From NCBI RefSeq assembly GCF_001927245.1, contig NZ_MJUX01000002.1:434001-498000 (forward strand): DNA of 64,000 nucleotides, read 5' to 3'. Under the pieces are notes generated by a model that was not told the DNA's origin, ran no database searches, and saw only the letters and a list, made by a program, of their open reading frames with translations. The position numbers were made by a program, and so were the translations under genes. Origin of the DNA: Acuticoccus yangtzensis. Its GTDB lineage: Bacteria; Pseudomonadota; Alphaproteobacteria; Rhizobiales; Amorphaceae. This document shows, one piece after another, positions 36,503-45,449 of the stretch; position 1 is the stretch's first letter, and every line of letters starts with the position of its first letter.

Positions 36503-37693
36503 TCAGCCGAGGACGCTCGGCGTCCATGACACCTCGCGGCGGCTGGCGGCGAAGAAGCGGCGGCCATAGCGGGCGAGCGCGGCCTCGTCGACCGTCACAC
36601 CGAGGCCGGGGCCGGTCGGCATCGCAAAGGTGCCGTTCTCGTGGACCATCGGCGCGGTGAAGATCGCGTCACGCGCTTCCGGCAGCCAGCCGGGCTCGGC
36701 GATCGGGTATTCGTAAAGCTCCTCGCCCGCGAAGCCGCTGGCCGCGAACACGTGGGCGTTGACGATGAAGCCGAAGCCGGTGGACCAGCAGTGCGGCGTG
36801 AACCGCAGCCCCAAGGTGCGGCACACGTCCGCCACCTCGAGGCATTGGGCGACCCCGCCCGCCCACATCGCATCGGGCTGAAAGATCGAGTAGCAGCCCA
36901 TCCGCGCCATGCGGGCAAGCTCGCGGAAGCCGGCGATGTGGAGTTCGCCGCCCGCGATCGGAACGCGGGCGTGCGCCGTCAGCTCGGCCATCTCCTCATG
37001 CCAGTCGCCGAACAGCGGCTCCTCGACCCAGGCGAGGCCCGCGTCGGCGGCCGCGTCCGCGAACCGCTTGGCGCGGTCCAGCGACCACAGCGGCGCCGGC
37101 CCGTTGGCGGTGAGGCGGAAGGCCTGGTTGCAGTCGACGGCGATCTTCATGCGGCCCTCCATGTGCCGCGCGACGCCGGTGACGTGGGCGATGTCGACCG
37201 CCTCGTCGAAATCGTGAACGCGCACCTTCATCGTGCCGAACCCCTCGGCGAGGCGCTTCTCGGCCTCCTCGCAGCGGGCCTCGACGCTCTTCAGCTCGCC
37301 GCCGGACGCGTAGAGCGTCAGCCGGTCGTGTGTGCCGCCGAGCAGCCGGAACAGCGGCACACCGGCGCGTTTGGCCTTGATGTCCCAGAAGGCCGGCTCC
37401 AGCCACCAGTTCACGTTGCCGCCAACGGCCATGATGTGCAGCCGCTCGGCCATCAGGTCGATGTCTTCGGGGTCCTGGCCGAGGAAGAGGGAGGCGAGGA
37501 GGTCGCCCATGCCCGCCCGCTCGCGCCCGGCGGCCGGGAAGGCGCTCCACCCGTCGATGCCGTCTTCCGTCACGAAACGGGCGAGGCAGATGGTGTGCGC
37601 GGTGCGAATGGTGCCGGGGATCCACGACGGTGCGAACGGTGCCGGAAGCGGCAAGGCGACATGGTAAAGCTCGACGCGGTCCAATACCGGCAT
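36503..37693 (-). CDS. Second mandelate racemase/muconate lactonizing enzyme family protein
   Basis: This is a 396-residue enolase-superfamily enzyme distinct from the one 8 kb upstream. Metal ligands are Asp in IAVDCNQAFRL, Glu in WVEEPLFGD and Glu in IAGGELHIAGF. The base position reads KVR (in GTMKVRVHDF), and the Asp-His side is FQPDAMWAGG with FTPHCWSTGFG. Its capping domain begins RVELYHVALPLPAPF. It lies convergent to the ABC operon. Two members of one mechanistic family around one transporter suggest successive steps, or racemase and dehydratase roles, on related acids. Confidence 0.9.
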   Translation of the reverse strand: MPVLDRVELYHVALPLPAPFAPSWIPGTIRTAHTICLARFVTEDGIDGWSAFPAAGRERAGMGDLLASLFLGQDPEDIDLMAERLHIMAVGGNVNWWLEPAFWDIKAKRAGVPLFRLLGGTHDRLTLYASGGELKSVEARCEEAEKRLAEGFGTMKVRVHDFDEAVDIAHVTGVARHMEGRMKIAVDCNQAFRLTANGPAPLWSLDRAKRFADAAADAGLAWVEEPLFGDWHEEMAELTAHARVPIAGGELHIAGFRELARMARMGCYSIFQPDAMWAGGVAQCLEVADVCRTLGLRFTPHCWSTGFGFIVNAHVFAASGFAGEELYEYPIAEPGWLPEARDAIFTAPMVHENGTFAMPTGPGLGVTVDEAALARYGRRFFAASRREVSWTPSVLG

Positions 37694-37835
37694 GTGGCGG
37701 CCCTTTCGTGGTCCCTGCGCGCCCGTGCGGCACGCTATCTGGGGCCGAGCTTATGGGCCGATTGGATCGGGCATCAGGTCCAATCCGCAGCATCGAAAGG
37801 GCCAATCTAAGACGACCGGCGACCGCCCCGCCAGG

Positions 37836-38669
37836 TCAGCCGCCCGCCGTCTCGCGCACGAAGGCGCCGATGCGGGTGAGCTGCACCCGCGCCTCGGGGA
37901 TCGCGTGCGGCCACAGCGCCGCCATATGAAAGAGGCCGGGCGTGACGTGTAGCGCGGCAACGGCGCCGTCAATGGCGGCCTTGCGCTCCAGCGCCAGGGC
38001 GTCGCCGAGCAGCACCTCGTCGGAGCCGACCTCGATGTGCAGAGGCGGCAGGCCGGAGAGGTCGGCGAAGGCGGGCGACACCAGCGGATCCTTGCGGTTG
38101 GCCCCGCCCAGCGCGATGTCGGCGAGCATCGTGTCGGTGGCGTCGTCGTTCATCGCGTCGCGGGTGACGGCGCAGCGGGTGGGGCCGGTGCCGGTGCGGT
38201 CCGTGTTGGGCGACAGGACGGCGAGGCCCGACACGAGGTCCGGCCGCGACAGGGCCAATGCCAAGGCCAAGTGCCCGCCCGCGCTGACGCCGCCCGCCAC
38301 CACAGGCCCGGCCGCGCGCACGGCCTCGGCCGCGGCCACCGCATCGTCCAGCATCGCCGGCCACTGGACCTCGGGCGCCAGCCGGTAGCGCGGCAGGATC
38401 ACCCGGATGCCGGTCGCGGCGATCGCCATGGCCATCATGGCGTGGCTTTCGGGCGAGCCGAACACCAGCCCGCCGCCGTGGAACCACAACAGCGCCGGCC
38501 CCGCTCCGATGGCCAGCCCGTCCACGCGGCCGAGGTCCACGGTCTCTGCAAGAGGTTGCGGTCCGGCGAGGCGCACGAACGCAGCGCGGCGCTCGGCCGG
38601 TGTGCCGGCGACGGGCGTCGCCTCGATCAGCCGGCGGACGTCATCGATGGTCTCAGGACGGGGCTGCAT
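37836..38669 (-). CDS. Alpha/beta hydrolase, hormone-sensitive lipase (Aes/HSL) family
   Basis: This 277-residue esterase has the HSL oxyanion motif LLWFHGGGLVFGSP near 59-72 and the nucleophile elbow GGVSAGGHLALAL near 126-138. The Asp and His sites fit DEVLLGDALALE and GLFHMAALWP near the C-terminus. It could open a lactone or hydrolyse an ester produced by the neighbouring enolase-family enzymes. It has no signal peptide. It shares a strand with the second enolase-family gene, which lies 142 bases downstream. Confidence 0.87.
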   Translation of the reverse strand: MQPRPETIDDVRRLIEATPVAGTPAERRAAFVRLAGPQPLAETVDLGRVDGLAIGAGPALLWFHGGGLVFGSPESHAMMAMAIAATGIRVILPRYRLAPEVQWPAMLDDAVAAAEAVRAAGPVVAGGVSAGGHLALALALSRPDLVSGLAVLSPNTDRTGTGPTRCAVTRDAMNDDATDTMLADIALGGANRKDPLVSPAFADLSGLPPLHIEVGSDEVLLGDALALERKAAIDGAVAALHVTPGLFHMAALWPHAIPEARVQLTRIGAFVRETAGG

Positions 38670-38897
38670 GGTTTGATCTCCTTCGCAGGAGCCAACGGAG
38701 CCACGGCCCCCGCGTTCCCGCGCCCGATCCGCACGGCGCCGGCCACCCGCGCGGCGAAGCCTCGCCGTTTCGCCTCAAGCGCGACCCATCCGGCCCGCGG
38801 ATGGCACGGACAGCCTGCCATAACGGCTTCGTATGGCTTGGCGGCGAGCCCGGCCCGCGGCCTTGCCAAACCGGGCAGCGCGGACGAAGAAGGCGCC

Positions 38898-39839
38898 ATG
38901 ACCGCCGCCGCCAGCCTGAACACGAACCCCGCCTTCGGGGTGACGTTGAAAATCCTGTCCGTCATCAGCTTCACGATCATGCTCACCTTGGTGAAGATGA
39001 TGGGGGATCGGATTCCGGTCGGCGAATTGTTGTTCGCACGCAATATTTTCGGCCTCATCCCGGTCGTTGCGGTGATCGCCTGGACCGGCCATCTTCACGA
39101 TGCGCTGAAGACCACGTCCATCGTCGGCCATGTGCGGCGGGCCATCGCCGGGATGCTGGCCATGGGGCTGTGGTTCGCCGCGCTGCAGCACCTGCCGCTG
39201 CCTGAGGCGACGGCCATCGTCTATGCCGCACCGCTGCTGGTGGTGGTCTTCGCGGTCTTCCTGCTGGGCGAAAGGGTGCGCGTCTACCGCTGGTCGGCCG
39301 TCGGCGTCGGCCTTCTGGGCGTCATCGTCATCCTGGTGCCGCAGATCAGCTCCGGGTTCGACGTGGCGGACAATGCCCGCTCCCTCGGCGCCGTGCTGGC
39401 GCTGTCGGCGGCGGTGTTCATGGCGCTCGCCTCGGTGTTCGTGCGGCAGCTGGCGGGGAAGGATTCCACCAGCACCATCGTGCTCTACTTTCTGATGGCG
39501 GGCTCGGTGATGACGCTGCTCACCGCCCCCACCTGGGTCATGCCGACCATGCCGGAATTCCTGGCGCTGGTCGCGATCGGCGTGGCGGGCGGCATCGGCC
39601 AGCTTCTCCTCACCCAGGCCTATCAGCACGCCGAGGCCTCGCTGATCGCCCCGTTCGAATATACGTCGATGATCTGGGTGGTGCTGCTCGGCTATTTCGT
39701 GTTCGGCGAGGTGCCGAGCGTCTACGTCATCCTCGGCGGGGCGATCGTGATCGCGTCCGGCATCTTCGTCATCTTCCGCGAGCGGCAGCTGGGCCTGCAG
39801 CGGGCGGAGCGCAAGGTGGGCGCGCCGCTGCGGCCGTGA
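38898..39839 (+). CDS. DMT family transporter (two EamA domains)
   Basis: This 313-residue inner-membrane protein has about ten helices in two EamA repeats (about 15-150 and 165-300). Typical features are LLFARNIFGLIPVVAVIAW, PLLVVVFAVFLLGERV and PFEYTSMIWVVLLGYFVFGE. DMT proteins export or import amino acids, nucleotide sugars or metabolites; the cargo is unknown. The ATG lies after AAGAAGGCGCC; upstream codons in frame are not membrane-like. The 5-formyl-THF cyclo-ligase gene follows after 31 bases. Confidence 0.88.
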   Translation: MTAAASLNTNPAFGVTLKILSVISFTIMLTLVKMMGDRIPVGELLFARNIFGLIPVVAVIAWTGHLHDALKTTSIVGHVRRAIAGMLAMGLWFAALQHLPLPEATAIVYAAPLLVVVFAVFLLGERVRVYRWSAVGVGLLGVIVILVPQISSGFDVADNARSLGAVLALSAAVFMALASVFVRQLAGKDSTSTIVLYFLMAGSVMTLLTAPTWVMPTMPEFLALVAIGVAGGIGQLLLTQAYQHAEASLIAPFEYTSMIWVVLLGYFVFGEVPSVYVILGGAIVIASGIFVIFRERQLGLQRAERKVGAPLRP

Positions 39840-39870
39840 CGCCCGCGGCACGAACGAACGGAGGGGCCCG

Positions 39871-40425
39871 ATGACCGACACCGCCGCCGACGAGAAGGCG
39901 AAGCTGCGCACCACCGCGATGCTGCGCCGGGCCGAGGCCGCCCGCACGGTGCGCGGCGCCGCCGACGCCATCGCCGCGCACGCCCGCTCGCTACCCGCGG
40001 CGGCCGTCGTCTCGGGCTATCTGCCGATCCGCGACGAGATCGACCCGCGGCCGTTGATGGCGTCGCTCGCCCCCGGCACGCGCATCGCCCTCCCGCGGAT
40101 CGACCCGGACGGCATGCGCTTCCTCGTCATGGGGCCCGGCGACACGATGCGGGCGGGGCGCTTCGGCCTCACCGAGCCGGCGAGCGGGGAAGAGGTGGTG
40201 CCTGACCTCCTCTTGGTTCCGCTGCTGGGCTTTACGCGCGAGGGCGCGCGGCTCGGCTACGGCAAGGGCCATTATGACCGTTATCTGGCCGCGCACCCCG
40301 GCCGCGCCACGGTGGGCCTCGCCTACGCCGCGCAGGAATTCGCCGCCCTGCCGGTGGAGCCGCACGATCAGCCGCTCGCCGCGATCCTGACCGAGGCGGA
40401 GCTGATCGAGATCCCCCCGCGCTGA
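39871..40425 (+). CDS. ygfA: 5-formyltetrahydrofolate cyclo-ligase
   Basis: This 184-residue enzyme uses ATP to convert 5-formyl-THF to 5,10-methenyl-THF, clearing a folate inhibitor. The binding pattern RIALPRIDPDGMRFLVM, the loop FTREGARLGYGKGHYDRYL and the late VGLAYAAQE are all conserved. In many proteobacteria 6S RNA sits just upstream, but here a transporter gene occupies that space. The YmdB-type phosphoesterase gene downstream is a usual alphaproteobacterial neighbour. Confidence 0.93.
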   Translation: MTDTAADEKAKLRTTAMLRRAEAARTVRGAADAIAAHARSLPAAAVVSGYLPIRDEIDPRPLMASLAPGTRIALPRIDPDGMRFLVMGPGDTMRAGRFGLTEPASGEEVVPDLLLVPLLGFTREGARLGYGKGHYDRYLAAHPGRATVGLAYAAQEFAALPVEPHDQPLAAILTEAELIEIPPR

Positions 40426-40561
40426 GGGCGCCTGCGTCCCGCCTCGGTGCCGCAGGCGGATCGCTGCCGCCATTTTCGTGTTGACGCGGGAGAGGCCCGC
40501 GCGCACGACGCGGCACCATGAAACAGATCCATCTCGACCAGCCTCGCCGGCGGAGCCGCGC

Positions 40562-41383
40562 ATGAGGATTCTCGTCCTGGGGGACGTCGTCGGCCGCGTC
40601 GGTCGGCAGGCCGTCACGACCCACCTGCCCCGCCTCGTCGACCGCTGGAAGCTCGACTTCGTCGTCGTCAACGGCGAGAATGCGGCCGGCGGCTTCGGCA
40701 TCTCCGAGGAGATCGCCCAGTCGTTGATCGACGCGGGGGCCGACGCCATCACCACCGGCAACCACGTGTGGGACCAGCGCGAGGCGCTCGTCTTCATCGA
40801 GCGACAGCCGCGCATGTTGCGGCCGCTGAACTTCCCCCCCGGCACGCCGGGCCACGGGGCGGCGATGTTCACCGCACGCAGCGGCCAGCGCGTGCTCGTC
40901 GCCAACATCATGGGCCGCACCTTCATGGACCCGCTGGACGATCCTGTGCGCCCGCTGGAGGCCGCGCTCGACGTCCACACGCTGGGCTCGGAGGTGGACG
41001 CGGCGATCGTCGACATCCACGCCGAGGCGACGAGCGAGAAGCAGGCGCTGGGGCACCTGCTGGACGGGCGCGTGTCGCTGGTGGTGGGCACCCACACCCA
41101 TTGCCCGACCGCCGACCACCGCGTGCTGCCGGGCGGCACCGGCTACATCACCGACCTCGGCATGTGCGGCGCCTATGACGGCGTAATCGGCATGGACAAG
41201 GACGAGCCGATGCGCCGGTTCGTCGAGCGCACGCCCGGCCAGCGCATCACCCCGGCGACGGGTCCGGCCACCCTGTGCGGCGTCGCGATCGAGACGGACG
41301 ACCGCACCGGACTGGCGCTGTGGATCTCGGCGGTGCGTCTCGGCGGCGATCTCCACGAGGCCACCCCTTCGGCGTGGGCGTAA
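40562..41383 (+). CDS. YmdB-type (TIGR00282 family) metallophosphoesterase
   Basis: This 273-residue calcineurin-like enzyme is related to YmdB, a phosphodiesterase in Bacillus that affects biofilm and spore decisions. Metal motifs are LVLGDVVGRVGR near 4-15, VNGENAAGGFGI, TTGNHVWDQRE and GTHTHCPTADHRVL. The natural substrate in proteobacteria is uncertain; cyclic nucleotides have been proposed. An ATG at the start of a classical beta strand was chosen over upstream candidates in a 136-base gap. Confidence 0.92.
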   Translation: MRILVLGDVVGRVGRQAVTTHLPRLVDRWKLDFVVVNGENAAGGFGISEEIAQSLIDAGADAITTGNHVWDQREALVFIERQPRMLRPLNFPPGTPGHGAAMFTARSGQRVLVANIMGRTFMDPLDDPVRPLEAALDVHTLGSEVDAAIVDIHAEATSEKQALGHLLDGRVSLVVGTHTHCPTADHRVLPGGTGYITDLGMCGAYDGVIGMDKDEPMRRFVERTPGQRITPATGPATLCGVAIETDDRTGLALWISAVRLGGDLHEATPSAWA

Positions 41384-41822
41384 GCACCCTCGTCTGACTG
41401 CGCGCAAGGCGGCTCGCCCGGCGCCTTCGCACCGGCCGACCGGGCCGGACGCACCTTCCGGCGGGACCGATGCGCCTGCCGCGTCCCTGGGTCGCGCCCC
41501 CGCCGGGGCGTCGACCGGGGCGGCACCGATCCGCGCGGCGCCACGGATGGATGACGGGCGTCGCCGCGGGACTTTTTCTTCCCCTTCACCTCCCTAATTT
41601 CTTGGCAGACGGCGCAGTTTTGGCGGCGGCGACGGGCCCCGTCTACTGAACGCGAAACTCGCGCATTAGGCGGCACGCCTGCCATCACTACATGCGCACT
41701 GCACGGCTGCTTTGAGAACTGCCACCCTTCGCGTGTATTGGATATACTTTTAGGCGTTTACCTTAACAAACCCCTTCAATAACTGTTGATCTTATCAGCA
41801 CTCCCGCTGATGGAGATCAAAC
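41384..41822. other. Intergenic region upstream of the AHL synthase gene
   Basis: The first 270 bases are GC-rich without a recognisable gene. The last 130 (from about 41690) become AT-rich (43% G+C in 41761-41820) and hold likely control signals: a TATACT at 41743-41748, a TTGAGA at 41712-41717 with unsuitable spacing, and the large inverted repeat listed next. Confidence 0.45.
41786..41820 (+). promoter_or_regulatory. Inverted repeat enclosing the luxI ribosome-binding site
   Basis: TTGATC-TT-ATCAGC-ACTCCC-GCTGAT-GGA-GATCAA forms two stacked perfect 6-bp stems with a TT/GGA internal loop and a six-base apex. The Shine-Dalgarno GGAG (41812-41815) lies in the loop and outer stem, seven bases before the ATG. 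As RNA it would hide the ribosome-binding site; as DNA it could be a dimer operator. It does not look like a 20-bp lux box. Confidence 0.6.
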
Positions 41823-42470
41823 ATGTACTTCACCCTTGAATCCCACCAATTTGGCGCCTTTTCTCATCTGGTTGAGCAGATGTATGCGCTGCGTCATCGC
41901 GTGTTCTGCGAGCAGCTTCAGTGGGTTGATGCCGAAGGCAACCGCGAGCGGGACCAGTATGACGACTACAACCCCGTCTATCTCCTTCATACGGACGAGA
42001 ATGCAGAGTTTCTGTACGCTTCTGCCCGATTGATGCCGACTTCTGGTCCGACGCTGCTCACAGATGTTTTCGCGCAGAGCATTCCCGACGCGGGAATGAT
42101 TCAATCTCCATTTGTATGGGAGATCACCCGGTTGTGCCTGGATGACACGCTGTTACGCCAGCATCAGCCGGGCCAACGCGCGATCAACGTGCTGCGGATG
42201 ATGCTTTTGGCAGGGATGGAATTCGGTGCCCGGAACGGCGTCGAAACCTTCTTGTCGAACTTCGACGATGTCCGGTTGCGCATCTGGCGGCGCGCCGGGG
42301 CCCGGATCGACATCGTCGGCCAGGCCGAGGGCTTCAGCGTTCCGGTGATGCTGGGCCTCACCGAGGCCGGGCGCGATGCGCTCGAGGCCGTCCGCACCCA
42401 GCTCGGCCACCACGAGCGCGTCCTCAGCCGCGCCCCGCAGGCGCGCTTCCGGCCCGCCCGCGCGGCCTGA
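41823..42470 (+). CDS. Acyl-homoserine-lactone synthase (LuxI family)
   Basis: This 215-residue protein makes an AHL signal from S-adenosylmethionine and an acyl-carrier. Residues invariant in LuxI proteins are present: R24 and F28 in ALRHRVFCEQLQW, W34, D44 and D47/D48 in ERDQYDDYN, R69 in SARLMPTSGPTLL, and E100 and R103 in VWEITRLCLD. The C-terminus has a basic Pro/Ala extension beyond the fold. There is no luxR-type gene within the window, so the receptor is elsewhere or absent. The acyl chain cannot be predicted. Confidence 0.93.
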   Translation: MYFTLESHQFGAFSHLVEQMYALRHRVFCEQLQWVDAEGNRERDQYDDYNPVYLLHTDENAEFLYASARLMPTSGPTLLTDVFAQSIPDAGMIQSPFVWEITRLCLDDTLLRQHQPGQRAINVLRMMLLAGMEFGARNGVETFLSNFDDVRLRIWRRAGARIDIVGQAEGFSVPVMLGLTEAGRDALEAVRTQLGHHERVLSRAPQARFRPARAA

Positions 42471-42561
42471 CCCGCCTTGTGCCGGGGACGCCGATCATCC
42501 GCGCCCCCGGCACGGTGCGCACCTCGATGCGCCGTGTGACATGGCGGTCATCCGCCCAAGA

Positions 42562-42600
42562 AACAAAAAGCGCCCTGCCGGAGAGATCCGACGGGGCGCC
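42562..42600 (-). terminator. Rho-independent terminator after the peroxiredoxin gene
   Basis: On the minus strand GCGCCC and GGGCGC enclose a GC-rich interior and are followed by TTTTTG. It lies 54 bases past the peroxiredoxin stop, between it and the convergent luxI gene. Confidence 0.7.
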
Positions 42601-42653
42601 ACAAACCGCGAGGGGCGGTCGCCGGCGAAAACCGGCGGTAGAGGGTGGAGCGA

Positions 42654-43193
42654 TCAGGCCGCCTGCGCCTGCGACAGATGGGTCATCAGGTTTTCCGGGC
42701 TGGAGACGCCGTAGGGATCCTCGGGGCAATCGTCCATAAGGCCCGGCTCCTCGAACCAGGCTTCCACCACACCGTCGTTGACGATGGCGGCATAACGCCA
42801 TGAGCGATCGCCGAAGCCGAGATTCTTCTTCGAGACCAGCATGCCCATGCGGCGGGTGAACTCGCCCGATCCGTCCGGAATCATGGTGATGTTCTTGACG
42901 CCCTGCGACTCGGCCCACTTGTTCATGGTGAAGGCGTCGTTGACCGACAGGCAGTAGATCGCGTCGATGCCCTGCGCCTTGAAATCCTCGAACCCGTCGT
43001 CGAACCCCGGAAGCTGGAACGTCGAGCAGGTGGGCGTGAAGGCCCCCGGCAGCGCGAACAGGATCACGCGCTTGCCCGCGAAATAGTCCGCGGTCGTCAT
43101 GTCCTGCCAGCGAAACGGGTTCGGCCCGCCGACCTCTTCGTCCCGAACGCGGGTCCGGAAGGTGACGTTCGGCAGCTTGAAATTCGTCCTCAT
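42654..43193 (-). CDS. Peroxiredoxin (Prx5/AhpE-like, thiol peroxidase)
   Basis: This 179-residue peroxidase has its peroxidatic Cys at 56 in LPGAFTPTCSTFQLPGF, the Prx5 pattern. It reduces hydrogen and alkyl peroxides with thioredoxin or glutathione. No clear resolving Cys is seen in the C-terminal part, so it may use the 1-Cys mechanism. It stands alone, with a terminator after it. Confidence 0.92.
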   Translation of the reverse strand: MRTNFKLPNVTFRTRVRDEEVGGPNPFRWQDMTTADYFAGKRVILFALPGAFTPTCSTFQLPGFDDGFEDFKAQGIDAIYCLSVNDAFTMNKWAESQGVKNITMIPDGSGEFTRRMGMLVSKKNLGFGDRSWRYAAIVNDGVVEAWFEEPGLMDDCPEDPYGVSSPENLMTHLSQAQAA

Positions 43194-43414
43194 GATGGGG
43201 GCTCCACTCGCGGTGATGGTCGGTGACGGTCGAAAGGCGCGCCAGTGCCGCCCGTTCTAGCAACCGAGAGGCCAAGTCCAATCAGGGACTTGCGGGCATC
43301 AGCCCCGCAGAAATCATGGAGCTTGGATCGCGTGCGGGCGCCGCGCCGGCTGCGTCGCCGTGGACGGCGACGCTCGACCGCCTCGCGAGGCGAAGCGTTT
43401 GACGGGGCAGGCCG

Positions 43415-43597
43415 TCAGGAGAGCTTGCGCGCCTCGTCCGGGATCATGATCGGAATGCCGTCGCGGATCGGGTAGGCGAGCTTGGCCTGGTCCGAAATCA
43501 GCTCGTTGGTTGCCGCGTCGAAGCGCAGGGTGGATTTCGTGACGGGGCAAACCAGAAGCTCGAGCAGCTTCGGGTCGACCTTGTGTTCTTCAACCAT
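43415..43597 (-). CDS. Trm112 family protein (YcaR-like)
   Basis: The protein has 60 residues. The pattern [20 protein letters not shown] and the final [16 protein letters not shown] define the family. Bacterial members are small zinc-ribbon-like partners or stabilisers of methyltransferases and other enzymes, but here only one Cys of the first pair remains (CPVT), so zinc binding is doubtful. It belongs to the conserved Lon-N/thioredoxin block on this strand. Confidence 0.9.
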   Translation of the reverse strand: MVEEHKVDPKLLELLVCPVTKSTLRFDAATNELISDQAKLAYPIRDGIPIMIPDEARKLS

Positions 43598-43676
43598 CGT
43601 TGAACCTCAAACAGCGGGACCGGCGCCGACCTTCCGCAAATCGCGCCGGACCGCAAGACATTTCAGGCCGGCCGCG

Positions 43677-44357
43677 TCAGTTGAGGACGGTTTCCTCGCC
43701 CGATTGGCGGGCGATCTCCATCTCGGTGATGGCGACCAGGGTGGCGGCGCGGGCGGCGAGGTCGGGCGCCTCCAACAGCGCCTGTTTCTCGGCCGGGCCG
43801 TAGGGGCTCATCATGGCGAGCGTGTTCACCAGCGCCTCGTTGGACGCGGCGCGCACGCTCTTCCAGTCGGCCTCGAGGTCGTTGGCGTCGAGATAGCCTT
43901 GGAAGGCCTTGATCAGCGCTTCGCGGTCGACCTCGGACCCGTTCGCCTCGCCCTCCAGATCGGTGGTGAAGCGAGCGGCGGAGATCCTGCACTTGCGATA
44001 GGGCTGCGCCGTCGGCAGCTCCTCCACCACGGAGATGCGACATATCCCGGCGAGCTGGATCAGATAGCGCCCGTCGCCGGACTCCTGCACCGAGACGATG
44101 CGGCCGAGCGAGCCGACCTCGCACAAGGTCGGCGCGTCCTCGTCTTCGTCCTCGCCCGGCTCGTCGAAGCGGGGCTGGACCATGGCGATCACACGATCCG
44201 TCGCCAGCGCGTCGTCGATCATCTTCAGGTAGCGCGGCTCGAAGATGTTCAGCGGCAAATGCGAGCGCGGCAGGAGCAGCGCGCCGGATAAGGGAAAGAC
44301 CGGCACGATGGACGGGATGTCGTCAACGGACTCGTAGAGCGCATTGCCGATGCGCAT
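43677..44357 (-). CDS. Lon protease N-terminal-like (LON substrate-binding) domain protein
   Basis: This 226-residue protein consists of one LON-N domain (PVFPLSGALLLPRSHLPLNI, FEPRYLKMIDDAL) with no ATPase or protease part. Family members are thought to bind unfolded substrates; the function is not established. An acidic run DEPGEDEDEDAP lies near 68-80. It stands between the Trm112 and thioredoxin genes, a common alphaproteobacterial order. Confidence 0.9.
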   Translation of the reverse strand: MRIGNALYESVDDIPSIVPVFPLSGALLLPRSHLPLNIFEPRYLKMIDDALATDRVIAMVQPRFDEPGEDEDEDAPTLCEVGSLGRIVSVQESGDGRYLIQLAGICRISVVEELPTAQPYRKCRISAARFTTDLEGEANGSEVDREALIKAFQGYLDANDLEADWKSVRAASNEALVNTLAMMSPYGPAEKQALLEAPDLAARAATLVAITEMEIARQSGEETVLN

Positions 44358-44386
44358 GGTGCTGCTCCTCGCGGTTCGCGTGGGCT

Positions 44387-45325
44387 TTAGGCGAACAGAA
44401 TGGACGCCATCTTGCGGCGTCCGGTGACGGTCGCCGGATCCTTCGGACCCCAGGTCTCGAAGAAGTTCATCAACTCGGTGCGTGCCGCGCCCTCGTTCCA
44501 CTCGCGCTCGCGGCGCAGGATCTCGAGAAGCTCGGCCACGGCCTCCGCCTTGGCGCCGTTTCCGGCCAGGGCGACGGCATAGTCGAAGCGGGCCTGGAGG
44601 TCGGCGGGGTCGGCGTCCACCTTCGCCTTCAGGTCGGCGGTTCCGCCGAGTGCGGCGGCCTGCTCGGCCAGCGCGATGGCCTTCGCCAGCGCGTCGATCG
44701 GCGGTTCGGCCCGCATCTCCTCGGGGATCTGGTCGAAGATGCCCTTGGCCTGGTCGACGTTGCCGGCCGACAGGCTGACCATGCCGAGCCCGGCGATGGC
44801 TTCCGCGTTCTGCGGGTCCACCTGCTGCAGGATCTGGCTGTAGATCATCATCGCCTGGTCGAAGTCGCCGGCGTCGTGGGCGGCCTTCGCCTCGGCCAGG
44901 AGGTCGGCGGCGGGATCTTCGGCCGGGCCGGCGATCCGCTCGATGAAGGTCTTGATCTGCCCTTCCGTCTGCGCGCCGACGAAGCCGTCCATCGGCTGCC
45001 CGTTGCGGAAGGCGATGACCGCCGGGATCGACTTGATGCCGAGCTGGCCGGCGATCTCCGGATAGTCGTCGATGTTCATTTTGACGAGCTTGACCGCGCC
45101 CTTGGTGGAGGCGACCGCCTTTTCCAGGACCGGGGCAAGCTGCTTGCACGGGCCGCACCAGGGCGCCCAGAAGTCCACCAGAACGGGAACGTCGCGCGAG
45201 GCTTCCACCACGTCCTGCATGAAGGTCTGCGTGGTGGTGTCGACAACGCCGCCGCTGCCGGAGCCCTTCGGGGCAGCCGGTTTGGATGAAATCTCAAGTC
45301 CGCTCGGACCAAGCAGGGAGCTCAT
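44387..45325 (-). CDS. Thioredoxin-like co-chaperone (YbbN/CnoX type)
   Basis: The protein has 312 residues: a thioredoxin domain (about 35-140) with WAPWCGPCKQ, so both redox cysteines are kept, and a C-terminal TPR-like tail (about 150-290; ADLLAEAKAAHDAGDFDQAM). In E. coli the homologue holds unfolded proteins for DnaK and GroEL under oxidative stress. The ATG at MSSLLG is preferred to one twelve codons upstream. It is the first gene of the block reading into the Lon-N gene. Confidence 0.92.
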   Translation of the reverse strand: MSSLLGPSGLEISSKPAAPKGSGSGGVVDTTTQTFMQDVVEASRDVPVLVDFWAPWCGPCKQLAPVLEKAVASTKGAVKLVKMNIDDYPEIAGQLGIKSIPAVIAFRNGQPMDGFVGAQTEGQIKTFIERIAGPAEDPAADLLAEAKAAHDAGDFDQAMMIYSQILQQVDPQNAEAIAGLGMVSLSAGNVDQAKGIFDQIPEEMRAEPPIDALAKAIALAEQAAALGGTADLKAKVDADPADLQARFDYAVALAGNGAKAEAVAELLEILRREREWNEGAARTELMNFFETWGPKDPATVTGRRKMASILFA

Positions 45326-45449
45326 TCGCTGTCTCGTTCGCCGTGTCGTTTGAGGAAACATGGGTTTGGCCGGTGCGAAGACAATCGCCCCGGCCCAAAC
45401 TCTTGTGCCGTCTTACCGTACGCCGCCCCGCAGGGACGCGCGAGCGGCC

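Noticed and set aside
39840-39870. 6S RNA next to the 5-formyl-THF cyclo-ligase gene
   Set aside because: Only 31 bases lie upstream of the gene, far too short for a 6S RNA.
41384-41822. A small luxR-like or peptide gene upstream of luxI
   Set aside because: Frames in the gap are short and Arg/Pro-rich with no helix-turn-helix pattern.
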